Shown here piece after piece: positions 50,084 through 58,809 of a stretch of 64,000 nt of DNA (its first letter is position 1; each line of letters opens with the position of its first letter). The notes beneath the pieces were generated by a model. The model searched no databases, was not told where the DNA came from, and saw nothing but the letters and a program-made list of their open reading frames with translations. Origin of the DNA: Mycolicibacterium stellerae (lineage in GTDB: Bacteria; Actinomycetota; Actinomycetes; Mycobacteriales; Mycobacteriaceae); contig NZ_RARC01000001.1 of the NCBI RefSeq assembly GCF_003719305.1, forward strand, positions 124,001 to 188,000, written 5' to 3'. The position numbers and the translations under genes were made by a program.

Positions 50084-51286
50084 CTATGCGGCGCCCTTCT
50101 CGAGGATATGAACACCGCACGTCGAACCAAGGCCGATGACGTGCGCCAGGCCCACCGTCGCACCCTGGACCTGACGGTCGCCCGCTTCGCCGCGCAGGTG
50201 TGTAGCGATTTCGTAGAGGCCGGCCACGCCAGTGGCACCGATCGGATGGCCCTTGGACAGCAGGCCGCCCGACACGTTGACAGGGATCTGACCGGACCTC
50301 TCGGGGCCGCCCGAGCTGACGAATTCGCCTGCCGCGCCTGGCCCGCACAACGCCAGATTGTCGTAGTGCAGTAGTTCAGCTGTCGCGAAACAGTCGTGAA
50401 GCTCCACCAGGCTCAACTCGTCGGGTCCGATACCTGCCGCCTCATACGCCTGCGAAGCGGCATTGCGGGTGAGGGTGTTGATATCGGGTTGCACCTGGCC
50501 GGTGTCGGTCCAGGGATCTGTCGTCAGCACGGATGCCGAGACCTTCACCGCCCGGCGCCGTACATCGGGATCCAGTGTCGCCAACCGGCGATCGGAGACC
50601 ACCAGCACCGCGGCGGCGCCGTCACCGGTCGGGCAGCACATCGGCAGCGTGTTCGGGTAGGCGATCACCTCGGCGGCCAGCACCTCCTCGAGGGAGAACT
50701 CCTTTCGGTACTGCGCGTAGGGGTTGTGTACGGAGTTGCGGTGATTCTTCACGGCCACCATCGCGAACTGCTCCCGGGTCACACCGTGGCGCAGCGCGTA
50801 ATCCATCCCGGCCTGTGCGAAGACGCCGGGCATCAGCCCGGTGCCCAGCAGTCCTTCGCTGGGCAGCACACCGCCATATCTGCCCCTTGGCGCGAACGAC
50901 TTCCGGTCGCCGTTCTTCGGTTTGCCGCCAAGCAGACCCATTTTGCCCATTTGCTCCGCACCGACGGCAAGTGCGACGTCGCATTCACCTGCCTTGATGG
51001 CCATGATGACCAGCCGTACGGCCGACGCGCCTGTGGCGCACGCGTTGAAGACGTTGTACGCCGGTATGCCGGTTTGGCCAATCTGCTTCTGTAACCGTTG
51101 GGCGACGCCGGTATTCGACTCGTAGGCGTTGCCGCACGCCAGCATCTGCACCTGTGAGATGTCGAGCGAAGCGTCGCCGAGCGCGTTGCGCGTTGCTTCG
51201 CTAGCCAGGTCGATCACATCCTTGTCCGGATAGCGGCCGATCTTGGTCATGGCCGCACCGACGATCCACACGTCACCAGAACTCAT
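50084..51286 (-). CDS. Thiolase/SCP-x-type thiolase or Ltp2-like aldolase
   Basis: A 400-residue thiolase-fold protein of the lipid-transfer (SCP-x) group. It contains the nucleophilic Cys region NVFNACATGASAVRL, VELHDCFATAELLHYDNL, SGGLLSKGHPIGATGVAGL and a C-terminal GLGSTCGVHIL, so both thiolase Cys positions appear present. ATG at 51286 overlaps the upstream DUF35 gene in ATGA. In steroid catabolism the related Ltp2 acts as a retro-aldolase only when bound to a DUF35 partner, and here a DUF35 gene is directly coupled. Thiolytic cleavage or aldol cleavage are both possible. Confidence 0.92.
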   Translation of the reverse strand: MSSGDVWIVGAAMTKIGRYPDKDVIDLASEATRNALGDASLDISQVQMLACGNAYESNTGVAQRLQKQIGQTGIPAYNVFNACATGASAVRLVIMAIKAGECDVALAVGAEQMGKMGLLGGKPKNGDRKSFAPRGRYGGVLPSEGLLGTGLMPGVFAQAGMDYALRHGVTREQFAMVAVKNHRNSVHNPYAQYRKEFSLEEVLAAEVIAYPNTLPMCCPTGDGAAAVLVVSDRRLATLDPDVRRRAVKVSASVLTTDPWTDTGQVQPDINTLTRNAASQAYEAAGIGPDELSLVELHDCFATAELLHYDNLALCGPGAAGEFVSSGGPERSGQIPVNVSGGLLSKGHPIGATGVAGLYEIATHLRGEAGDRQVQGATVGLAHVIGLGSTCGVHILEKGAA

Positions 51287-51690
51287 TGCCCAACTCCTTT
51301 CTGCCGGTATCCGAATGCCACGGCCTCGACACCGTCGTCGTCGGTGTCGACCACCCACGTCGTGAGTTCGACCCTGCGAACCTCCTCGATCGCGACGGGG
51401 TTGGGCTCCACATCCACGAGGTTCGCCTTGACCGTGCCGCCGCCGTCGAGGTCGACCACGACCGATACATACGGGGTCGGCACCTTGGGCGATGCGCGGT
51501 GGACGATGGTGTAGGCGCGCAGCTCTCCGGAGTTCGCGAGGTCGCGCCATCCAAACGTGGCCGATCCACACGAAGCGCATGCGTTACGCCGATCGAAGTA
51601 CAAAGCCCGGCATTTTTCGCAGCAGTGTGCGCGTAGGTGCGCCGGTTCGTCGAGCACCAGGTAGTCGACGATGGGGATCTGTCCGCCCAT
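51283..51690 (-). CDS. DUF35 OB-fold zinc-ribbon protein
   Basis: A 135-residue protein. The zinc ribbon CEKCRALYFDRRNACASC (C-x2-C-x13-C-x2-C type, about residues 24-42) is followed by an OB-fold (ELRAYTIVHRASPKVPTPYVSVVVDLDGG). Proteins of this family associate with thiolases, HMG-CoA synthases or Ltp2-type aldolases and are required for their activity. ATG at 51690. The 4-base overlap with the thiolase gene suggests 1:1 synthesis of a complex. All four Cys ligands are present. Confidence 0.92.
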   Translation of the reverse strand: MGGQIPIVDYLVLDEPAHLRAHCCEKCRALYFDRRNACASCGSATFGWRDLANSGELRAYTIVHRASPKVPTPYVSVVVDLDGGGTVKANLVDVEPNPVAIEEVRRVELTTWVVDTDDDGVEAVAFGYRQKGVGQ

Positions 51691-51718
51691 GCTTTCCTTG
51701 CTTCTCCCTTCAAAAGTG

Positions 51719-51759
51719 GGTACCCGCGCGCACTCGCGTCACGCGAGTGCGCAGGTACC
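51719..51759. terminator. Strong GC-rich hairpin at the MaoC gene 3' end
   Basis: GCGCACTCGCGT (51728-51739) pairs perfectly with ACGCGAGTGCGC (51741-51752) and outer GGTACC copies (51719-51724, 51754-51759) extend the stem. The distal arm lies within the last codons of the MaoC gene. It may reduce read-through into, or stabilise the message before, the DUF35-thiolase-ACAD part of the operon. Confidence 0.55.
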
Positions 51760-52572
51760 ACCCGTGATTACCTCTGTGTCGTTCACCCGGGTGCGAAATG
51801 CCGTCTGGCCGCCGTCGATCCGCCAGACGTCGACGGTGAGCGGATCGCCGGGGAAGACGGGCTTGGCGAACGAGCCGGAAATCGAGGCGATACGAGAGGC
51901 GTCCCCGTCGGCGGCGACGTCGACGAGCACGCGCGTCGACATGCCAAATGTGCACAGACCGTGCAGGATCGGCCGATCGAAGCCGGCGGCTCGGGCGAAC
52001 GACGGATCGGAGTGAAGTGGGTTGCGGTCGCCGGAGAGGCGATAGATCAGCGCCTGGTTTGTGAATGTGTCGATGGTGATCGACTTGTCCGGTTCACCCG
52101 CTGGAGGTGTCGGCCGCAGCGACGGTCCCTTGTCGCCACCCCATCCGCCTGCGCCGACGATGTAGATCGCCATGGTCGAGGTCCAGAGCTTCTCGTCGGT
52201 CGCCGCGTCGCGGCCGACTGTCTCGGTGACGACGATCGCGGCTTTGCCCTTGTCGTATATGCCGGTCACCTCGGCGATGTTGTTGGCGGATCCGGCCGGC
52301 TTCAGCGGCTGGTGCAGCGACACCCGTTGTGATGCATGAACGATTTTGGTCCAGTCGAGCTTGCCGATCATCGTGAGGATCGGCGTTCGGGCCAGCACCA
52401 CCGGCATCGAAGGCACCGCCTGCAAAGTGATGTCGCGGGAGTTGTCCGTCGTGAATTGTAGGTCGTCGACACCACACCCCAAGCCCAGTGCGTAGAGCAT
52501 CGAATCCTTTGTCGTCCAGGTGACTTGGACAGCGTCGGTGGCAATGCCGACGGCATCGTGGTTGAGCGTCAT
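51739..52572 (-). CDS. MaoC-type enoyl-CoA hydratase 2
   Basis: A 277-residue double hot-dog protein like the hydratase domain of peroxisomal multifunctional enzyme type 2. The catalytic Asp/His motif is LSGDRNPLHSDPSFARAAGFDRPILHGLCTFG (about residues 178-210). The N-terminal hot-dog half starts VQVTWTTKDSMLYALGLGCG. It would hydrate a trans-2-enoyl-CoA to the (R)-3-hydroxyacyl-CoA. ATG at 52572. The upstream SDR gene, 50 bases away, supplies the matching dehydrogenase. Confidence 0.94.
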   Translation of the reverse strand: MTLNHDAVGIATDAVQVTWTTKDSMLYALGLGCGVDDLQFTTDNSRDITLQAVPSMPVVLARTPILTMIGKLDWTKIVHASQRVSLHQPLKPAGSANNIAEVTGIYDKGKAAIVVTETVGRDAATDEKLWTSTMAIYIVGAGGWGGDKGPSLRPTPPAGEPDKSITIDTFTNQALIYRLSGDRNPLHSDPSFARAAGFDRPILHGLCTFGMSTRVLVDVAADGDASRIASISGSFAKPVFPGDPLTVDVWRIDGGQTAFRTRVNDTEVITGGTCALA

Positions 52573-52622
52573 GATGACCTCTCGGTTGACGGATTGACAG
52601 AATGCCGGTGCGTATCAGCAGG

Positions 52623-53564
52623 TCATTGTTTGGGCAGCCGCGCATAGCCGCGCGGGCCTTCGTAAACATCGGGCCCCAGATTCTTGAACAGCTCCTCCCG
52701 CCGCTCGGCGAGTTCGTCGATTGTCCACTTGCCGTGTTTGAAGACGATGTCGCTGACTTGGGGGAGCTTGACGTGGGCGACGGCTCCGCCGCACACGATG
52801 AAGGTCTGCGCGGTGATGTCGGCCGCCAGATCGGTCGCCAGGAACGTGACGAACGGCGCGATGTTGTCGGGGTCCATGGCGTCGAACGGCCGCTCCCCCG
52901 TTGCGAACTCGCCTGCACGGTCGGAATTCTCGAAGGTGGTGGTGGTCAGCCGGGTGCGGGCCCGTGGGGCGACGGCGTTGACGGTCACCCCGTATTTCGC
53001 CGTCTCTCGCGCGACCGCGACCGTGAACGCCACGATTCCCATCTTGGCGGCGTCGTAGTTCGACTGACCCGCATTGCCGAACAGACCCGACTCGCTTGTC
53101 GTGTTGATGATCGCGCGATGCCCGGTGTTGCCTGCCTTGGTCTCTGCCCGCCAATGGCGAGACGCCGCGCGGGTAGGCAAGAAGTGGCCCATGAGGTGCA
53201 TGTTGATCACGTTCGACCAGTCTTGCGGATCGATGCTGAATACCATTCCGTCACGCAGGATTCCAGCGTTGTTGACGAGGATGTCGAGCCGGCCGAATGC
53301 TTCTATGGTCTGACCGACCAAGCGGTCCGCGCCATCGGGATTGGTGACATCGTCGAAGTTGGCGACCGCTTCACCACCTTGCGCGACAATCTCTTCGGCG
53401 ACCGCCGCTGCGGGCCGTTGGTCGGCGCCCTTGCCATCCCATGCGCCGCCCAGATCGTTGACGACGACCTTGGCGCCCTGGTCGGCCAGGGCAAGGGCTT
53501 CGCCCCTGCCGATACCCCGGCCGCCGCCGGTGACTATCGCCACCCTGCCCTCAAGATGCGCCAT
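52623..53564 (-). CDS. SDR, probable 3-hydroxyacyl-CoA dehydrogenase (MFE-2 type)
   Basis: A 313-residue SDR. The cofactor motif is TGGGRGIG (residues 12-19), followed by NDLGGAWDGKG as in peroxisomal MFE-2 dehydrogenase domains, NNAGILRD, the Ser in NTTSESGLFGNAG and the NYDAAKMG Tyr/Lys pair. A C-terminal extension (FIVCGGAVAHVKLPQVSDIVFKHGKWTIDEL) resembles the MFE-2 linker. ATG at 53564 overlaps the CoA ligase by 14 bases. It would oxidise the 3-hydroxyacyl-CoA formed by the MaoC hydratase. Confidence 0.93.
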   Translation of the reverse strand: MAHLEGRVAIVTGGGRGIGRGEALALADQGAKVVVNDLGGAWDGKGADQRPAAAVAEEIVAQGGEAVANFDDVTNPDGADRLVGQTIEAFGRLDILVNNAGILRDGMVFSIDPQDWSNVINMHLMGHFLPTRAASRHWRAETKAGNTGHRAIINTTSESGLFGNAGQSNYDAAKMGIVAFTVAVARETAKYGVTVNAVAPRARTRLTTTTFENSDRAGEFATGERPFDAMDPDNIAPFVTFLATDLAADITAQTFIVCGGAVAHVKLPQVSDIVFKHGKWTIDELAERREELFKNLGPDVYEGPRGYARLPKQ

Positions 53565-55176
53565 GCCCTACTTCCCTTCTGGTGTCTGGGTTGGTGTCGA
53601 CCCATCGCTGGATCAGTTCGCGTTTCACGACCTTGCCGGCGCCGTTGAGCGGCAACGGCAATTCGGTGACCCACCATCGGGACGGAACCTCGAAGTGGGC
53701 CAGTGCGGCTGCGGCGAAAGCCTTCAGTTCGGCCGTGTCGATTTCGGCGCCCGTGTCCGTGACGACCACGGCTCCGACTTCTTCACCGAGAGTGGGATGT
53801 GGCAGGGCGACGACCGCGACGTCGCGAACGGCCGGGTGGCGCAGAAGCCTGTCCTCGACGTGGCCTGGCGCGATGTTCTCACCGCCACGGATGATGATGT
53901 CGCGCGACCGACCGACGATGTAGAGGTAGCCTTCATCGTCGAGGTAACCGAGATCGCCTGTGTGCAACCAACCTTGGTCGTCGATCGGATTGGCGGCGAC
54001 GTCCTCGCCGACGAAGCCTGCCATCAGGGTCGGCGCCCGAGCCAGTACCTCGCCCACCCCGTCGGCATCCGGGTCGGCGATCATGATCTCGGAGGTGGGT
54101 AGCGGCTTTCCCACGCAGCCCGGCTTGTCGAGCAGGTCGGTTCCGCCCGCCGAGGTCAACGCTCCGCCGGACTCGGTCTGTCCGTAGATGCTGCTGATGC
54201 TGCGGCGCGCCGAGGGAAGTCCGCGGGCGATCTTCTCCGCCAACTCGGGCACGACAAGCGAACCGCCCATTGCCACCGACACGACACTGGATGTGTCGTA
54301 GTCGTGCAGTCGTGGGCTGTCGAGGACGCGGGCGATCATCGTCGGCACTCCGCCGAAGAATCTCACCTGTTCGCGTTCGATCAGGCCGAGCACTTCTTGC
54401 GCGTCAAACCGGCCTTCCAGGAACAGGAGCCGGCCCCCGGACAATTGTGCCGACACCAGCGTCTGGAACCCACCGATATGGAACAACGGCAGACACATCA
54501 GGCTCACCGTGCCCGGATGGTCGTCGGAGAGCCGGTTTGGCAGACGACGCGTGCGCACCAGGACGTTCTGGATGTTGGCCACGACCGCGCCCTGGCTGAG
54601 AATGACTCCCTTCGGCGCGCCTTCGGTGCCGGAGGTGAAGAAGATTGCGGCCGGGTCGGATTCAGTCCGCACGCATAGCGATTCGGCGATCGCCTGCGGG
54701 GCGCGGTCCACCAGGATCCTCACGTCGGAGATCGTGAGCGTCGGGTAGTCGCGAAGCGACGGCTTGGCACACCAGATGTCGTCGGCCACGACGAGTGCCG
54801 GTCGAACCCTGCCCAACGTGTCATGCACTTCCTCGTCGCTCCACCAGGCGTTAGCGAAGACGACGACACCTCCGATCTTGACGATTGCCCAGTACGCGGT
54901 GACCCATTCGGGTGAGTTGCCTGCCAGCAGAACGATCCGGTCGCCCGCTGTCATGCCCCGTCGTCTCAGCTCAGCGGCGACCTCGTCGATATCGGCAAGG
55001 TGCTCGGCGAACGTGATCCGTCGCTCGCCTGCGACCAGTACCGTTCGCTGTCCCCACCGCGCGAAATCGGCCAGCAGATCTGCGACGCATTCGGGCCGGT
55101 GGGCATAGCGCAGGCCTGCGCCGGTGTCGAAGACCTCGCTGCCCCAACGGTGGTCAGCGACAGAGCCCAGGGTCAT
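53551..55176 (-). CDS. Class I adenylate-forming acyl-CoA ligase
   Basis: A 541-residue AMP-forming ligase. P-loop FFTSGTEGAPKGV (about residue 180), the IYGQTESGG motif, TGDLGYLDDEGYLYIVGRSRDIIIRGGENIAPGHVE and the catalytic Lys in LNGAGKVVKREL are all present. It differs clearly from the ligase at 47352, so two distinct acids are probably activated. ATG at 55176 overlaps the hydratase-like gene upstream in ATGA. As the second gene of the operon it likely supplies the CoA ester for the following beta-oxidation genes. The Lys may be acetylated by Pat. Confidence 0.94.
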   Translation of the reverse strand: MTLGSVADHRWGSEVFDTGAGLRYAHRPECVADLLADFARWGQRTVLVAGERRITFAEHLADIDEVAAELRRRGMTAGDRIVLLAGNSPEWVTAYWAIVKIGGVVVFANAWWSDEEVHDTLGRVRPALVVADDIWCAKPSLRDYPTLTISDVRILVDRAPQAIAESLCVRTESDPAAIFFTSGTEGAPKGVILSQGAVVANIQNVLVRTRRLPNRLSDDHPGTVSLMCLPLFHIGGFQTLVSAQLSGGRLLFLEGRFDAQEVLGLIEREQVRFFGGVPTMIARVLDSPRLHDYDTSSVVSVAMGGSLVVPELAEKIARGLPSARRSISSIYGQTESGGALTSAGGTDLLDKPGCVGKPLPTSEIMIADPDADGVGEVLARAPTLMAGFVGEDVAANPIDDQGWLHTGDLGYLDDEGYLYIVGRSRDIIIRGGENIAPGHVEDRLLRHPAVRDVAVVALPHPTLGEEVGAVVVTDTGAEIDTAELKAFAAAALAHFEVPSRWWVTELPLPLNGAGKVVKRELIQRWVDTNPDTRREVGHGAS

Positions 55177-56318
55177 GGTGCGGGTCGGATGGGCAGACGA
55201 ACCACGGCCGACCCCTTCGCGGAGAGTTCACCATCCTGCTGTCGGGCCGTCTGTTCGACGGTCACCAGACCGGCCTCGGCGTCGACGGCGGTCACGAGCC
55301 CGGCGATGCTCACGATGTCGCCGGTCGGGTTGTGCCGACGGATCTGCGAGCTGTGTTCCACGAGGAACCCGTGGTCTCCGATCCAGTCGGTGATGTGGTG
55401 AGTCAGCCACGAGGCACGCTCGGGTCCGTAGTCGTAGGCGCGCGGTGTGCCGACCAGACGCGCGAGATCGTCGTCCCAGTGCACTCGTTCGGGAACGTCA
55501 GGGATGCCGAACCGGTCGGGGATCCCCAGATTGGGGTGCTTTTCGAGTTGGTTGTGCGCCAACCGGTTAGCCCGGATGTAGAGCCCACCCCAGCCTTGCG
55601 CGAAGGCGATGAAGCCCGTCACCGTCATCGGCCCTTTGACCATGACGGGCAGTGGGTCACCGACGGCGACCTCGTCGATGTAGAGCGGAACTGCGCCTCG
55701 GGGATTCTCGTCGCGGTAGGCCTGCGCGACGTCGGCGATTTCCTGGTAGCCATACCTCGGTTCGCGATCGCGGGCCGCGCTGTACTTGCCCCGCTCCCGC
55801 GCGGTATCGCGTTCGGTGCGAAAGCACCAGGAGTCCGCCTCTGCGACGCATTCGTCGCCGACGAAGAAGTCCACGTGATAGATCTGCTGAATCGCCCTGC
55901 CCGCGAACTCGGTTTCGTGTTCCACCAGATCCTTGAGGTAGGCCTCGGTGTGGATCACGTCGCCACGGCGCAGGTATCGATGCCACTTCGTCGACGCGCC
56001 GGACCACATGGCGTGCACACCTGGCAGGCCACCGACGTACCCCGAGTAGATCCGATTGAGCGCGAACAAGAATGACGGCGGTGCTAGCAACGTCTGATGC
56101 GGGGAGGCTTCTGCATACGCCGGATCGCACCAAAGCGGGTTGTCGTCGCCGATGCCGTGCGCGTAGTGGCGCACGTTGTCACGAGTCACCTCATAACACC
56201 AGGGCTCCACGGTCTCGGTGATCTTCACACCGATCAACGACCGCAGGTTGTCCAAGGCCCGTTCGGTGATCAGGGAGAACCTCTGTTCATCCGGCTTGAC
56301 GTCTGTGTCCTGACTCAC
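55173..56318 (-). CDS. MaoC/FAS1-like double hot-dog dehydratase
   Basis: A 381-residue protein. The N-terminal hot-dog domain (residues 30-170) contains VTRDNVRHYAHGIGDDNPLWCDPAYA, a FAS1-dehydratase-like hydratase motif, and the C-terminal half (200-375) contains FIAFAQGWGGLY and a predicted second hot-dog. Such two-domain proteins hydrate bulky enoyl-CoA esters. GTG at 56318 has a GAGGAGGA site. It is the first gene of the seven-gene operon running to 48936, divergent from a tandem TetR gene across 354 bases. Confidence 0.85.
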   Translation of the reverse strand: MSQDTDVKPDEQRFSLITERALDNLRSLIGVKITETVEPWCYEVTRDNVRHYAHGIGDDNPLWCDPAYAEASPHQTLLAPPSFLFALNRIYSGYVGGLPGVHAMWSGASTKWHRYLRRGDVIHTEAYLKDLVEHETEFAGRAIQQIYHVDFFVGDECVAEADSWCFRTERDTARERGKYSAARDREPRYGYQEIADVAQAYRDENPRGAVPLYIDEVAVGDPLPVMVKGPMTVTGFIAFAQGWGGLYIRANRLAHNQLEKHPNLGIPDRFGIPDVPERVHWDDDLARLVGTPRAYDYGPERASWLTHHITDWIGDHGFLVEHSSQIRRHNPTGDIVSIAGLVTAVDAEAGLVTVEQTARQQDGELSAKGSAVVRLPIRPAP

Positions 56319-56672
56319 CGAAGAGTCCTCCTCGATTGCGGGCGGGCAGCTGGCGCCGAAAGGCGCTCACGTTTGTTTAGTACTAGCTATAATAGGGCTA
56401 TCACATGGATGAAAGGAAAGGCAAGAAATGTGGGCCGCTCCACACTGCGGTCGGCCACCCGAGATGCCGTCAGCGCCAGTCCTTTGTGCCGACGGGGCTA
56501 CGAGTTCAAGCGGTCCGTCGCTCCGAAATGACTGACGCCCAAACAGCCCTCGCGAGTAGGTAGACGCGCCGTACCGGAGTCAGTGCTCGCGCGAAATCGT
56601 CATATCATCGTGCTACGCACCACGCGGTCGGGTAATTGCCCGCCTCGGGCGGCGTGAGGATAGGAGAATGCC
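56319..56672. other. Divergent promoter region of CoA operon and tandem TetR
   Basis: No gene is supported in these 354 bases. An AT-rich island at 56371-56400 contains a TATAAT hexamer (56388-56393) inside the palindrome CTATAATAG (56387-56395), flanked by TAGTACTAG. This is the best candidate for the CoA operon's promoter/operator. The right half is ordinary high-GC DNA without visible structure. Confidence 0.45.
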
Positions 56673-57962
56673 GTGGCGCCAAGTCAGGCAGCGCGGAAGC
56701 GCCGCCGCATGTCGCCTGAGGACCGTCGCACGCAGATCATCGCGGCGGCGAGATCGGTCTTCCTCGACTACGGCTATGCAGGCACCCGTGTCCGCGATAT
56801 CGCCGAGCGGGCAGGCATCACCGAGAACCTGGTGTACGTCCGCTTCGCCAACAAGAACGAGATCTATCAGACCGCGGTGACCGATCCGCTCGACGACCTT
56901 GTCGATCGTCTGGCCTCGGCCATCACCGAGATGTCACAGGCCGGTCAGTCACGGCGCAAGCTGTTCGAACGCTTCCACGCCGTGCTATACGCGAACATGG
57001 TCGAGATGGCGCCGCTGCTGGCCGCCGCTTTGTTCTCGGTGCCAGAAGCGGGGCGCACCTACTACTCCGACGTGGTACTGCCGAAGTTCACCCAGGCGAT
57101 CAGCGGAGTAATCACCGACGTCACCGGCTACGACGTGGACTCGCTGGAACTCGACGTCCTCGTCGAAGGCGTGCTCGGCCTTCACTTCGGGTTGTCGCTG
57201 GACACCATCTTCGCCACTGCGGCGCTGCCGGTTGACGTGGTGGCACGGACGCTGACCGTCATGTTCGGCGACGGTTTGCCGAGGACGAAACGCCGATCAC
57301 GCTCCAGGAAGCCGCAGTCATCGACGCGGGCCGAGTCCTCGTCGACACGGTCGGCGGACACCGGCGGTCAGCACGGCGCCAGGATGACCGCGGCGGAGCG
57401 CAAAACCGACGTCGCCTTGGCCGCCAGGCAGGTGTTCCTCGAACGCGGCATGGCGATGGCCCGGACCAAGGAGATCGCCGAACGCGCGGGCATCACCGAA
57501 GCCTTCATGTTCCGACTCTTTGACGGCAAGGAGGAGCTGTATCAGACGGCGATCGAGGATCCCGCCGCGGAGCTGGTCCGGCGCTGGGCCCGCGAGCTCA
57601 GCGAGATCGCCACCCGTGGCGACGACGCCGTGACCACGATGCTGGAGATAAACGAGCAGGGAATCGCCATCCTCGACGAACTTGCTCCGCTGTTCATGAT
57701 CGCGGTCTTCTCCCGGATGGAACGCGGAAAGCGGTTCTACCGCCAGGTGGTCGAGCCCGCGTTGAGTGAGACTCTCTCATCGATCCCGCTGTCGGGGTGG
57801 GCGCCTCCTGATGTGAACGCCGAAGTGATGTGGCGGGCGATCTTCGGCATCCAGTTGGGCATCGTCATCAGACATGAGCTAACCCGTACGCCGATGGACA
57901 CGCTCGAGGTGGCCAGCCAGCTGACCCGGATGATCGCGACCGGTATCAAACAGCCGGCGTGA
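56673..57962 (+). CDS. Tandem-domain TetR regulator
   Basis: A 429-residue protein with two full TetR modules. Helix-turn-helix one is RVRDIAERAGITENLVYVRFANKNEIY (about residues 40-66) and two is RTKEIAERAGITEAFMFRLFDGKEELY (about 266-292), joined by a basic Ser/Arg-rich linker (about 205-238). Unlike the tandem TetR at 29538, its two halves resemble each other, sharing EIAERAGITE-type cores and YQTAIEDP/YQTAVTDP continuations, so they look like an internal duplication. GTG at 56673. It is divergent from the CoA operon and the likely regulator of it. Confidence 0.88.
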   Translation: MAPSQAARKRRRMSPEDRRTQIIAAARSVFLDYGYAGTRVRDIAERAGITENLVYVRFANKNEIYQTAVTDPLDDLVDRLASAITEMSQAGQSRRKLFERFHAVLYANMVEMAPLLAAALFSVPEAGRTYYSDVVLPKFTQAISGVITDVTGYDVDSLELDVLVEGVLGLHFGLSLDTIFATAALPVDVVARTLTVMFGDGLPRTKRRSRSRKPQSSTRAESSSTRSADTGGQHGARMTAAERKTDVALAARQVFLERGMAMARTKEIAERAGITEAFMFRLFDGKEELYQTAIEDPAAELVRRWARELSEIATRGDDAVTTMLEINEQGIAILDELAPLFMIAVFSRMERGKRFYRQVVEPALSETLSSIPLSGWAPPDVNAEVMWRAIFGIQLGIVIRHELTRTPMDTLEVASQLTRMIATGIKQPA

Positions 57963-57980
57963 GCGCCTTCACATCGCCGG

Positions 57981-58736
57981 TCAACCCCGGGGGCCGCCCG
58001 CGACGTAGATCACCTGGCCCGACACGAACCCGGCGCCTTCGCTGACCAGAAACGACACGGTGTGTGCGATGTCCTCGGGTACGCCGACCCGACGCACGGG
58101 AATCTGCTCGGCCGCTTTGGCTTTGAAGTCCTCGAAGGACAACCCGAGCCGATGTGCGGTCGCCTCGGTCATACGTGTTGCGATGAATCCAGGAGCCACG
58201 GCATTGACCGTGACGCCGAAGCGCCCGAGCTCGATCGCCAATGTCTTGGTGAAACCTTGCAGCCCCGCCTTGGCGGCCGAGTAGTTGGCTTGTCCGTTGT
58301 TGCCGAGGGCCGAAGCGCTCGACATGTTCACCACCCTGCCCCATTTCACAGCGACCATGTGCTCGCGCGCGGCTTTGGTCATCAGGAACGCGCCTCGAAG
58401 ATGAATGCGAATGACGTCGTCCCAGTCGGCGGGAGCCATTTTGTGCAACAACGCATCTCTGGTGACGCCCGCGTTGTTGACCACCACGGTCGGTGCGCCG
58501 ACCTCGGCAATCAATCGGTTGTAGGCAGCAGCCACCGACGTTTCGTCGGCGACGTCGGCGGCCAGCGCGATCGCGACTCCACCCGACCCTCGAATGTGCT
58601 CGACGGTTTCGCAGGAGCATTCTTCGTCGACATCGAGGACACCGACCGCGTGACCATCGGCGGCAAGGCGTTTGGCGACCGCGGCGCCGATGCCACGTCC
58701 ACCACCCGATACGACGGCCACTCTGCTCACCGACAT
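57981..58736 (-). CDS. FabG-like short-chain dehydrogenase
   Basis: A 251-residue classical SDR with SGGGRGIG (residues 10-17), NNAGVTRD, Ser in VVNMSSASALGNNGQ, YSAAKAG (Tyr/Lys) and the C-terminal SGQVIYVAGGPRG of FabG-like enzymes. ATG at 58736 gives the canonical SDR start. It is convergent with the tandem TetR (18-base gap) and divergent from the nitronate monooxygenase gene. Likely a 3-oxoacyl-CoA/ACP reductase or alcohol dehydrogenase of the same pathway; specificity is open. Confidence 0.93.
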   Translation of the reverse strand: MSVSRVAVVSGGGRGIGAAVAKRLAADGHAVGVLDVDEECSCETVEHIRGSGGVAIALAADVADETSVAAAYNRLIAEVGAPTVVVNNAGVTRDALLHKMAPADWDDVIRIHLRGAFLMTKAAREHMVAVKWGRVVNMSSASALGNNGQANYSAAKAGLQGFTKTLAIELGRFGVTVNAVAPGFIATRMTEATAHRLGLSFEDFKAKAAEQIPVRRVGVPEDIAHTVSFLVSEGAGFVSGQVIYVAGGPRG

Positions 58737-58792
58737 CGCCAGTTCGTTCCCTTCTGTCGACCTCCTGTCGGCGGGGCGCCGCCGACTCCTTC

Positions 58793-58809
58793 CACTAATA
58801 TATATAGTG
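58793..58809 (+). promoter_or_regulatory. Palindromic promoter of the NMO gene
   Basis: CACTA-ATATATA-TAGTG has perfect 5-base arms and ends one base before the ATG at 58810. It contains TAATAT (58796-58801), a TANNNT -10 element placed 8 bases from the ATG. This fits a leaderless transcript whose start is covered by an operator. Confidence 0.45.

Noticed and set aside
56388..56393. TATAAT as a plus-strand promoter for the tandem TetR
   Set aside because: No -35-like hexamer lies 16-18 bases upstream, and the leader would be about 270 bases; it is kept only as part of an AT-rich palindrome.
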